NCBI GenBank assembly: GCA_032249615.1
Contig: JAVVHH010000140.1
Location: 1 to 9,655, forward strand
DNA: 9,655 nt
Source: JAVVHH01 sp032249615
Lineage (GTDB): Bacteria; Pseudomonadota; Alphaproteobacteria; Acetobacterales; Acetobacteraceae
Reading direction: 5' to 3'
Under the pieces are notes generated by a model. That model had not been told where the DNA came from and did not search any database. It saw only the letters and a program-made list of their open reading frames with translations. Made by a program: the position numbers and the translations under genes. Shown here one piece after another: positions 1 to 8,330 of the stretch. The stretch's first letter is position 1. Every line of letters begins with the position of its first letter.

Positions 1-207
1 AGCGTCTACGGCAACAGGATCGACCAGACCGGGTCGCGTCCGCGACTCTATGTCGATGTCGCAGCCCAGTTTTGCGGGCAGCGGAACGCGGCCAACCTGC
101 CTTTCGCGGCCTGGCAGTTCTGCTCGCGGCCGCTCAACTGGGTCGCGGCCAAGCGCATCTTTGAATTCGCCCCGTTGGCGGAGAAGCGTCCGATTCCGCA
201 GAACTGA
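1..207 (+). CDS. C-terminal 68 residues of an unrecognised protein, cut by the window edge
   Basis: Frame 1 is open from the first base to a TGA at 205-207 and gives 68 residues ending KRPIPQN. Codon choice is GC-rich at third positions, as expected for a real gene here. The tail has two cysteines and a tryptophan-rich stretch (AAWQFC, PLNWVAAKR) and no obvious membrane segment. I do not recognise the family. Its stop lies 22 bp before the GTG start of the next gene on the same strand, so the two may be co-transcribed. The start lies outside the window. Confidence 0.5.
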   Translation, partial: SVYGNRIDQTGSRPRLYVDVAAQFCGQRNAANLPFAAWQFCSRPLNWVAAKRIFEFAPLAEKRPIPQN

Positions 208-219
208 TTTCAATCACAC

Positions 220-223
220 GGAG
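220..223 (+). promoter_or_regulatory. Ribosome binding site deciding the GTG start at 230
   Basis: GGAG at 220-223 sits 6 nt before GTG 230-232. The same frame is open further upstream to an ATG at 50, but that part overlaps the frame-1 gene tail ending at 207 and has no comparable site. The GTG is therefore preferred. Confidence 0.5.
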
Positions 224-229
224 CCGACG

Positions 230-652
230 GTGCATAACCCGAATTCGCCGTTTTCGAACTCGCCGTACAAGCCGGGCACGGCGGAAGACTTCGTCTTCCA
301 AGTGAATCAAGCAAAGGCGGCCCGGGACGCCGAAGACCCTAATAGCGGTGCTGCGACGATGGCCTTGACGACCGGCCTCGGGCGTCTGCTGACCGGCTCC
401 TTCTGGCTCTCCGGCCGGTTGCTACGCGTTGGATACGGCGGCGGGCGGCGGGTCCTGGCGGGCGCGCCTCTGCTGCGCGCGGTGGTCATCGGGGCGGTCG
501 TCGCCAGCGGCTTCGGGCTGCTGATCTCCTGCCTGATGCACGACGAGATCATGCGGGCGCAGCTTCGGCTGGTGCCGGTGGGCGCGGGGCTGGGCCTCCT
601 GGTCGGCGGAACCAAGGGCCTGCTGCGGCGCGGCCGGGCGCGCCGGGTATGA
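230..652 (+). CDS. Small predicted two-helix membrane protein, 140 aa, function unknown
   Basis: The frame begins at GTG 230, 6 nt after GGAG, and ends at TGA 650-652. Residues 1-45 are hydrophilic and rich in Asn, Ser and Pro, with NSP at 5-7 and again at 10-12. A glycine-rich region follows (49-80). Two hydrophobic stretches, about 83-103 (AVVIGAVVASGFGLLISCLM) and 114-132 (LVPVGAGLGLLVGG), look like a membrane hairpin. The last residues are very arginine-rich (RRGRARR) and RR occurs at 73-74, so the positive-inside rule puts both ends in the cytoplasm. I see no signal peptide or catalytic motif and cannot assign a function. It follows the preceding gene tail by 22 bp and may share its transcript. 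Confidence 0.6.
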   Translation: MHNPNSPFSNSPYKPGTAEDFVFQVNQAKAARDAEDPNSGAATMALTTGLGRLLTGSFWLSGRLLRVGYGGGRRVLAGAPLLRAVVIGAVVASGFGLLISCLMHDEIMRAQLRLVPVGAGLGLLVGGTKGLLRRGRARRV

Positions 653-726
653 CGCAGATCCCGCGCGGTCTCGGTCATGGCTGGAGCCTGGTGCGAATGG
701 CCGTAGCGATTTGGGCGAAACGTCAC

Positions 727-754
727 TTGAACAAATCTTGCAGTCTTGTAACAT
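727..754 (+). promoter_or_regulatory. Weak candidate sigma-70-type promoter upstream of the catalase remnant
   Basis: TTGAAC (727-732) and TAACAT (749-754) are separated by 16 bp inside a noticeably AT-richer patch (about 720-776) of otherwise GC-rich DNA. The match to -35/-10 consensus is partial and the spacing slightly short. The downstream reading frame has no good ribosome binding site. The patch could equally be a leftover of the rearrangement that truncated the catalase gene. The rest of 653-795 holds nothing else I can identify. Confidence 0.2.
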
Positions 755-795
755 TTCGCGGTGTGACAGGTTAAATCGGCGCGGCCGGCTGGGCG

Positions 796-1164
796 ATGAC
801 GGAGGTGATTGCGCCCAAGATCGGCGGCATCACCTGCAGCGTCGGCAAGCACGTTCCTGCGCAGCAGAAGGTGAATGGCGGGCCGTCCGTGCTGTATGAT
901 GCGGTGGTCGTGCTCCTGTCCGAGCCAGGCGCGCAGCTCCTTGCCAAAGAGGCAACCGCGCGCGATTTCGTCGCTGATGCCTGGGCCCACGCCAAGTTCA
1001 TCGCCTACAATGAAGCTGCCGAGCCCCTGTTCGCATCGGCCTGCATCAGGCCCGACGACGGGGGGTGCACGAAGCTGACATCGGCGGCGGACGTCGAGCG
1101 TTTTCTCTCGAGTTGCCGCAAGGTTCGCTTTTGGGAGCGTGAAGCGAGGGTGCAGGCTACCTAG
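796..1164 (+). pseudogene. katE: Catalase (KatE, large-subunit type) remnant: C-terminal domain only
   Basis: The 122-residue frame matches the C-terminal flavodoxin/amidotransferase-like domain of large-subunit catalases. Recognisable blocks in the expected order are TEVIAPKIGG (residues 2-11), QQKVNGGPSVLYDAVVVLLS, the ARDFVADAWAHAKFIAYN block, AAEPLF, and RKVRFWEREA close to the normal C-terminus. Resemblance may start slightly upstream of the ATG, up to about 781. An in-frame TAA at 772-774 and unrelated sequence before it show that the heme-binding catalytic barrel, some 550 or more residues in this family, is missing. No convincing Shine-Dalgarno sequence precedes ATG 796. There are no internal stops or frameshifts, so the truncation is either fairly recent or the piece is still translated. 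A catalase activity cannot reside in this fragment. The alternative, a functional stand-alone domain, is less likely. Confidence 0.75.
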
Positions 1165-1189
1165 CGCATCGATCTGTCGTGCCTTTGAG

Positions 1190-1942
1190 CTAGAGGAGGG
1201 TGACGGCGTCGCCGACGGCGAGGTGGCCGGGTTCGAGGACTTCGAGGTGGATGCCGAGGTCGGGGTGGCCGTAGGTGTGCATGAGTTCGCGGACCGGGTC
1301 GGCGTCGCGTTCGGCAGTTGCGGGGTTCACTTGGGTGGCGTTGCAGCGTTTGGTGCGTTTGTAGGCGCGGAAGACGGCGGTGCCGATGGAGAGGGGGCGG
1401 TCGATCCAGTCGAACTCGGCCCAGGGGGCGGCGCCGCGGATGTAGATGTTGGCGCGGAAGCGCAAGGGGTCGCGGGGGGCGCCGATGTCGCGCTCGACTT
1501 GGGCGAGGGTGGGGAGCGAGAGCAGGCTGACGGCGGGCTGGCGCTGGTCGCCGAAGACGTGGCCGGGGACGTGGTGGAAGACGGGCGTGCCGCGGGCTTC
1601 GTCGCCGAGGAAGCGGCAGAGGAAGTCGCAGATGGCGGCGCGGCCGGCCGGGTCCATCGGGGAGGCGACGACCGCTTCGCCGTCGGGGGCGCGGATGGTG
1701 AGAAGCCTATCGTGCGGGTCGAAGGCGGCGCGGAGGCGGGCGATGCCGGCGTTTTTGAGCAGGCACATGAAGTTGGATTTGTGGCGGAACTCGGGGCGGG
1801 CGGGGTCGAATCCGGAGTCGCCTTGGGCGAGGGCGAAGGCGCGGTCCCAGGGGAGGGCTTGGCCGGGGGAGACCTCGATTTCCTCGAGGGCTTCGGCGTT
1901 CAGTCCTTTGACCGGGTAGCGGTAGAGATGTTCGACGAGCAC
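1190..1942 (-). CDS. MOSC domain-containing protein (MOSC N-terminal beta-barrel plus MOSC domain)
   Basis: The 250-residue protein starts with LVEHLYRYPVKGL, the signature opening of the MOSC_N beta-barrel domain (about 1-115), and ends in a MOSC domain (about 115-250). The conserved cysteine is C200 in KRTKRCNATQVNPAT, where MOSC proteins are thought to handle sulfur or the molybdenum cofactor. The order is that of YcbX/mARC-like proteins without a ferredoxin domain. The start is GTG (complement of 1940-1942), preceded 8 nt upstream by AAGGGAGG. The family belongs to molybdenum-cofactor-linked redox or sulfur-transfer chemistry such as reduction of N-hydroxylated compounds; the actual substrate here cannot be read from the sequence. 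It is convergent with the catalase remnant (25 bp between stops) and divergent from clpB. The location is probably cytoplasmic, since no signal peptide is visible. Confidence 0.88.
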   Translation of the reverse strand: MLVEHLYRYPVKGLNAEALEEIEVSPGQALPWDRAFALAQGDSGFDPARPEFRHKSNFMCLLKNAGIARLRAAFDPHDRLLTIRAPDGEAVVASPMDPAGRAAICDFLCRFLGDEARGTPVFHHVPGHVFGDQRQPAVSLLSLPTLAQVERDIGAPRDPLRFRANIYIRGAAPWAEFDWIDRPLSIGTAVFRAYKRTKRCNATQVNPATAERDADPVRELMHTYGHPDLGIHLEVLEPGHLAVGDAVTLL

Positions 1943-1950
1943 GGTGCGCC

Positions 1951-1958
1951 CCTCCCTT
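1951..1958 (-). promoter_or_regulatory. Strong ribosome binding site for the GTG start of the MOSC gene
   Basis: On the minus strand the site reads AAGGGAGG, ending 8 nt before GTG (complement 1940-1942). It fixes a non-ATG start that is otherwise easy to miss. Confidence 0.65.
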
Positions 1959-1984
1959 GAGTCAGCGCGATTGGTTTACCATTT
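1956..1984 (+). promoter_or_regulatory. Candidate heat-shock (RpoH/sigma-32) promoter of clpB
   Basis: CTTGAG (1956-1961) and CCATTT (1979-1984) are 17 bp apart and resemble the CTTGAA / CCATNT elements of alphaproteobacterial RpoH promoters. Transcription would start roughly 70-75 nt before the clpB ATG. clpB is a classical RpoH target, which supports the reading, but both elements deviate from consensus. The -35 element overlaps the opposite-strand ribosome binding site of the MOSC gene. Confidence 0.4.
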
Positions 1985-1998
1985 TCGATCACATATGG

Positions 1999-2036
1999 CG
2001 CTCGAGCGTTGCCTATTGAGGGACGCATGGAGCGTC
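1999..2036 (+). other. Two short hairpin-forming palindromes in the clpB leader
   Basis: A perfect 10-bp palindrome, CGCTCGAGCG, lies at 1999-2008 and can be extended by G-U pairs in RNA. A second inverted repeat has 5-bp arms, GACGC (2022-2026) and GCGTC (2032-2036), with a 5-nt loop. Both would lie in the 5' leader if the candidate promoter at 1956-1984 is used. Neither covers the clpB ribosome binding site (AGGGA, 2052-2056), so a thermosensor role is not demonstrated. Confidence 0.3.
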
Positions 2037-2064
2037 AGTCGCCTACCGATTAGGGACACACGCT

Positions 2065-4647
<2,583 letters not shown>

Positions 4648-4710
4648 AGGGGCACGGGACCATAGGCGCGAACTTGCGGCTGGAAGCGACGCGAACGTAT
4701 GTGACTCTCA

Positions 4711-4739
4711 AGGGCGCATTCAGCGGCTGCGGACGCCCT
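4711..4739 (+). repeat. Inverted repeat downstream of clpB, possible transcript-end hairpin
   Basis: AGGGCG (4711-4716) pairs perfectly with CGCCCT (4734-4739), and the 17-nt interior contains a small CAG/CTG stem (4721-4729). It lies 64 bp after the clpB stop. There is no following T-run, so it is not a canonical intrinsic terminator. It could stabilise the mRNA 3' end or be coincidental in GC-rich DNA. Confidence 0.25.
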
Positions 4740-5030
4740 GGCGACCGACCGATCGTGGCTCTGCTCATCGAGGACGGCGCAAGCGAAGTCCTCGACCCTC
4801 CCGCTGTGCAGGGTGCTGGCCACGTCCATCCCGTCCCTGTGGCGACTGCATGGGGCCATGCGGTTGCGCTTCTCGGTGTCGTCTTGAGCCCCTTCGCCGC
4901 GGCCGGGCTGCGGCAGGGCGCCAGTTCAATCATACGACATATCTGCGATCCGCCGCGGCGCCGAGCGTGCCCGGCGGTGCTCGCACTATCGCGCACGACA
5001 CTCGCGCCGTTGCCTCTGCATCTGTAGCCC

Positions 5031-5061
5031 GTCGCGTGCCAGCCATGGGTGGCCTCGCGAC
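5031..5061. repeat. Imperfect inverted repeat about 210 bp upstream of the response regulator
   Basis: GTCGCG (5031-5036) pairs with CGCGAC (5056-5061). After a 1x2 internal loop, GCCA (5038-5041) pairs with TGGC (5050-5053), giving 10 paired positions around an 8-nt loop. The outer arms share the GTCGCG core with the repeats between the kinase and methyltransferase genes. A regulator site, an RNA hairpin or chance are all possible. Confidence 0.3.
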
Positions 5062-5270
5062 GTTCCGAGTCCCGGCTAGCAACGCAACAAGCGGACGTTC
5101 GCTCTTTGGCACGATCTGGCGCAAGAGCGTCACGGCGGACGCGGCTGCCGCGTTGCAAAGATCAGAGGGAGCGCCGTCACAACCGGAGACGGGCTTCAGT
5201 GGCTGGCCGTCTCGCACTGGTGTATCGTTGGCCGCTTTCGGCGGCACGGGTAAACCAACGAGAAGCCAAC

Positions 5271-5984
5271 TTGAACAGCCCGGCGAAGATCGTTCTGGTC
5301 GAAGATGAGGCATTCCAGCGGCAAGTCATCGCCGAGTGCTTGTCGCAGCATGGCCTGCGTCCGACCACGTTCGCCTCCGGCTCGGAATTCAAGCGACTGG
5401 CTCAGCACGCCATGCCGGACGTCGCACTGCTCGACGTGCATCTGAACGAGGCGGAGGACGGCTTCGCTTTGGCACGCTGGCTGCGCAGCCGGTCGGCACG
5501 CGTCGGTATCCTAATGCTCACCGCCGCCGGAGACACGATCGACCGGGTCGTGGGCCTGGAATCGGGCGCGGACGACTATGTCGCCAAGCCGTTCGAACCG
5601 CGGGAACTCGTCGCGCGCGTGAAGGCGCTGCTGCGCCGCGCGGTGGCAGCCGCACCGCCGCCGCCACGGCTGACGGAGGTGCGGGTCGGTGCCGCGATGC
5701 TCGACCTGCAACGCCGGACGCTCACGCTTGCCGACGGCTCGGCGGACAGTTTGAGCGCCAGCGAATTCGAGTTGCTGCGCCTGTTCGTCGAGAATCCGAA
5801 CCGGCCCCTCTCGCGCGACTGGCTGCTGGAGACCGTCGCCCATCGCGAGGCCGAGGCGTTCGACCGGGCGATCGACAACCGCGTCATGCGCCTGCGCCGG
5901 AAGCTGGAGCGCGACCCGGCCAAACCGGAGGTGATCCGCAGCGTGCGGGGCGTGGGCTACATGTTCGTGCCGTCAGACGACTGA
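5271..5984 (+). CDS. OmpR/PhoB-type two-component response regulator
   Basis: The 237-residue protein has an N-terminal receiver domain (about 5-120) with the acidic pair E11/D12, phospho-acceptor D55 (VALLDVHL), T84 (LMLTA) and K106 (YVAKPFEPREL). A C-terminal winged-helix DNA-binding domain follows (about 132-235: LSASEFELLRLF, then RAIDNRVMRLRRKLE and VRGVGYMF). It should be a cytoplasmic phosphorylation-dependent transcription factor. The best start is TTG 5271, which leaves five residues before the KIVLVEDE strand; GAGAAG at 5260-5265 is a mediocre ribosome binding site. In-frame GTGs at 5199 and 5220 would add an atypical N-terminal tail but cannot be excluded. Its 3' end overlaps the kinase gene on the opposite strand by 12 bp. 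The adjacent hybrid kinase with HPt domain is its likely phosphodonor, by neighbourhood only. Confidence 0.9.
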   Translation: MNSPAKIVLVEDEAFQRQVIAECLSQHGLRPTTFASGSEFKRLAQHAMPDVALLDVHLNEAEDGFALARWLRSRSARVGILMLTAAGDTIDRVVGLESGADDYVAKPFEPRELVARVKALLRRAVAAAPPPPRLTEVRVGAAMLDLQRRTLTLADGSADSLSASEFELLRLFVENPNRPLSRDWLLETVAHREAEAFDRAIDNRVMRLRRKLERDPAKPEVIRSVRGVGYMFVPSDD

Positions 5985-8132
5985 GCGCATCACGCGCAGC
6001 GTCTCGGCCAGTAGCGGCTCCAGGCCGACCGCAGCCCGCCGCGCGCCCGCGAGGTCGCCGGCCCTGGCAGCCGCCTCGGCGCGCGCCGCCTGCTCGGCGA
6101 TCAAACGTGCTCCGGCCACCTGCGCCGCTCCTTTCAGCCGGTGCGCGCAGGCCGCGAGCCGAGCGGCGTCCTGCGCCGCCCCGAGAGCCGCGATTTCGCG
6201 CGTGGCGGTTTCGGCGAAGCTCTGCAGCACGCCGGCAAAGCGCCCGCCGACGCCGAACAGGTTGCGCAGCGCCTGCGGATCGAATAGCGCGCCGGCGGGC
6301 TCGACCGAAGACGCGCCGCCCACGGCGAGGTCCGGAATCCAACGTGCGAGCGCGCGGGCGAGCGCATCGACCGACACCGGCTTGGGCAGGAACGCGTCAA
6401 TGCCCGCAGCCCAACAGCGCGCGTCCTCCCCCTTCAAGGCGTCGGCGGTCACCGCGATCAGTCCGGTGCGCGGCAGGCCGCGCGCGGCTTCGTCGGCGCG
6501 GATCGCAGCCGCCAGACCGAACCCGTCCAGCACCGGCATGTGCAGGTCGACCAGCACGAGCGCATGCGGGGCCACGCGCCACAGCGCAAGCGCCGCCGCG
6601 CCATCCTCCGCGATGTCTGCCGACAGGCCGAGCAGCTCGAGCTGGCGGCAGATCACCTCGCGGTTCACCGGATGGTCGTCGGCGACAAGGATCCGCGCCG
6701 CGTCGCGTCGCGGCAACGAGACGGCCGAAACGTGTCCCGCCGCGGCCGCCTCGGGCACCAGGGCGGGGGCCGCCCCATCAAGACGCAGCGTGACGACGAA
6801 GCTGCTGCCCTCGCCGGATACGCTGCGGGCCGTCACGTCCCCGCCCATCAGCTGGGCGAGCCGGCGCGAGATCGACAGTCCCAGACCGGTTCCGCCGAAG
6901 CGCCGGGTCGTCGAGCTGTCCGCCTGGGTGAACGGCTGGAACAGGCGGGCGCGCGTCGGCTCATCCATGCCGATCCCGCTATCGCTGACGGTGATGCTGA
7001 CCAGCACGGCCCCGTCGGCCTCCGCGCGGGTGGCGGTGCTGACGCGGACGAACCCGCGGTCGGTGAACTTGATGGCATTGCCGACCAGGTTAAACAGAAT
7101 CTGGCGCACCCTCATCGGGTCGCCGGCCACGCGGTCCGGCCCGCCTGCGGACGGATCGACGAACAGCGCCAGTCCCTTGCGCACCGCCTGCGGCCGCATC
7201 GTCTCGACTGTTCCCTCGATCAGTTCGCCTAGGCTGAACGGCAGCCGTTCGACGTCCATCCGCCCGGCCTCGATCTTCGAGAAGTCCAGGACGTCGTCGA
7301 TGATGCGCAGAAGGGCCTGGGCGCTGTCGCGCATCACGGCGAGACAGCGCGCCTGCGCGGTCTCCAGCCGCGAGCGCTCCAGCACCTCCATCATGCCGAG
7401 CACCCCGTTCATCGGCGTGCGGATCTCGTGGCTCATCGCGGCGAGGAAGGTGGATTTCGCCCGGTCGGCCGCCTCCGCCTCCGCCCGCGCCGCTTCGGCA
7501 AGGTCGCGCTCGCGCTCGGCGGACTCGCGGGCGGACTGGAGCGCCTCGAACAGCCGCACGTTCTCGATTGCGATCATCGCCTGGTCCGCGAAGGTCGACA
7601 CCAGCTCGATCTGCCGGTCGGTGAACGGCTCGACCTTGGCCCGCCCCAGCCCGATGACGCCGATTGGTATCCCCTCGCGTAGCAGCGGCACGCCCAGCAT
7701 CGTGCGGACCTGGCCCAGCCGCGCGTCAGCCTTTTTGGCGTAGACGTCCTCGCTCCACGCGTCCACGATCTGCACCGTACGCCGCTCGAGCGCAGCGCGG
7801 CCGATGATGGTGCCCGGCCCCGGCTGGATGGCCTCCCGCCGTTCCAGGGCCTCGTATTCGGGCAGAAGGCCGTGGCCGACGTCGAAGCGGTAGGCGCCGT
7901 CCTGATAGCGAAACAGGACCGACATCTCCGCACGGCACAAGGCGGTCGCACTCGTGACCACCGTCAGCAACACGCTGGTCAGGTCGAATGCCGAACGGCT
8001 GATGACGCGCAGGATGTCGCTGGTCGCAATCCGGTATTCCTGGGCCTCCTGCAGCTCACGCAGCATGTCCGCTGCCCCCGCGATGTCCGACGGGTCCGCG
8101 CGGCCCATGCCGGCAAGATCGGGCTCACTCAC
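5973..8132 (-). CDS. Soluble GAF-containing hybrid sensor histidine kinase (HisKA-HATPase-REC-HPt)
   Basis: The 719-residue protein has no signal peptide or membrane helix, so it should sense a cytoplasmic cue. Domains in order: N-terminal helical linker (1-40); GAF sensor (about 40-185, ending in FADQAMIAIENVRLF); Ala/Glu-rich coiled coil (about 188-230); HisKA with phospho-acceptor H235 in MSHEIRTPMNG; HATPase_c with N352 (NLVGNAIKFT), G1 box D384 (DSGIGM) and G2 box GGTGLGL at 413-419; receiver with D529 (LVDLHMPVLDG) and K584 (FLPKP); C-terminal HPt with H664 (AHRLKGAAQ). This is a full phosphorelay architecture of the ArcB/TorS type whose HPt could pass phosphate to D55 of the convergent response regulator. 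The GAF ligand cannot be told from the sequence. GTG (complement 8130-8132) is chosen over an upstream in-frame start at 8198 because of the ribosome binding site. Confidence 0.93.
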   Translation of the reverse strand: MSEPDLAGMGRADPSDIAGAADMLRELQEAQEYRIATSDILRVISRSAFDLTSVLLTVVTSATALCRAEMSVLFRYQDGAYRFDVGHGLLPEYEALERREAIQPGPGTIIGRAALERRTVQIVDAWSEDVYAKKADARLGQVRTMLGVPLLREGIPIGVIGLGRAKVEPFTDRQIELVSTFADQAMIAIENVRLFEALQSARESAERERDLAEAARAEAEAADRAKSTFLAAMSHEIRTPMNGVLGMMEVLERSRLETAQARCLAVMRDSAQALLRIIDDVLDFSKIEAGRMDVERLPFSLGELIEGTVETMRPQAVRKGLALFVDPSAGGPDRVAGDPMRVRQILFNLVGNAIKFTDRGFVRVSTATRAEADGAVLVSITVSDSGIGMDEPTRARLFQPFTQADSSTTRRFGGTGLGLSISRRLAQLMGGDVTARSVSGEGSSFVVTLRLDGAAPALVPEAAAAGHVSAVSLPRRDAARILVADDHPVNREVICRQLELLGLSADIAEDGAAALALWRVAPHALVLVDLHMPVLDGFGLAAAIRADEAARGLPRTGLIAVTADALKGEDARCWAAGIDAFLPKPVSVDALARALARWIPDLAVGGASSVEPAGALFDPQALRNLFGVGGRFAGVLQSFAETATREIAALGAAQDAARLAACAHRLKGAAQVAGARLIAEQAARAEAAARAGDLAGARRAAVGLEPLLAETLRVMRSVV

Positions 8133-8139
8133 AGCGCGG

Positions 8140-8145
8140 CTCCTC
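8140..8145 (-). promoter_or_regulatory. Ribosome binding site deciding the GTG start of the kinase
   Basis: On the minus strand AGAGGAG ends 7 nt before GTG (complement 8130-8132). The alternative longer frame from 8198 adds an Arg-rich stretch and lacks a comparable site. Confidence 0.6.
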
Positions 8146-8212
8146 TTCGGTCGAGACGCTGCGCACAGTCGCAGAGTTCGGTCGCGTTCGCGTCGCACGC
8201 ATGGGCCGGCTT

Positions 8213-8305
8213 TGTCGCGTCTGTCGCGTCACTTGCTGCTCCGGCCGCGCAACCGTCTCATCGAAAAGGGTCTTCCTGCGCCGCCCCGGCGCGACAGACG
8301 AGACA
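8213..8305. repeat. 18-bp inverted repeat built of tandem TGTCNCG boxes, candidate operator
   Basis: The left arm (8213-8230) is an exact tandem duplication of TGTCGCGTC. The right arm (8288-8305), read on the minus strand, is TGTCTCGTCTGTCGCGCC and matches the left arm at 16 of 18 positions. As RNA it would give 16 Watson-Crick pairs plus one G-U around a 57-nt loop. The arms therefore carry four heptamers: forward at 8213 and 8222, reverse at 8290-8296 and 8299-8305. The site lies between the divergent kinase and methyltransferase genes. Bases flanking the arms show no target-site duplication, so a small transposon-like element is not favoured. Binding by the neighbouring OmpR-type regulator is an inference. 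Confidence 0.6.
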
Positions 8306-8330
8306 TCATCGGGCGCTCGCAGGATCAGCC

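Larger units (their letters stand above)
4648..5270. other. 623-bp intergenic region without a convincing gene
   Basis: Open frames on both strands here (for example 4674-5027 plus with a TTG start, and 4930-5313 minus) give low-complexity Arg/Ala/Pro-rich products without recognisable motifs, good starts or ribosome binding sites. Third-position bias is weak, and there is an AT-richer pocket near 4924-4945. The region contains inverted repeats at 4711-4739, 5031-5061 and 5140-5152 (CGCGGCTGCCGCG). It may hold the clpB 3' untranslated region and the promoter of the response regulator, plus decayed sequence. I see no terminator with a T-run, tRNA or insertion-sequence end. Confidence 0.5.

Noticed and set aside
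1139..1960. Plus-strand open frame of 273 codons across the MOSC gene
   Set aside because: The product is an extreme Gly/Val/Glu/Asp repeat-like sequence lying exactly opposite a well-supported MOSC protein with a strong ribosome binding site.
4711..4739. Canonical intrinsic terminator for clpB
   Set aside because: The hairpin has no downstream T-run and a large interrupted loop, so it is listed only as an inverted repeat.
4674..5027. 117-codon plus-strand frame after clpB, TTG start
   Set aside because: No ribosome binding site, weak third-position bias and no recognisable motif. A real gene here cannot be fully excluded but is not supported.
5336..6793. 485-codon plus-strand frame over the response regulator and kinase 3' halves
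   Set aside because: Arg/Pro/Ala-rich frame-shifted shadow of two recognisable signalling proteins; no start context or motif.
6202..7743. 513-codon plus-strand frame opposite the kinase
   Set aside because: Ser/Arg/Ala-rich antisense product of a gene whose catalytic motifs are clear on the minus strand.
8213..8305. CRISPR array or insertion-sequence ends
   Set aside because: Repeats are short, unevenly oriented and lack regular spacers; no target-site duplication or transposase is present.
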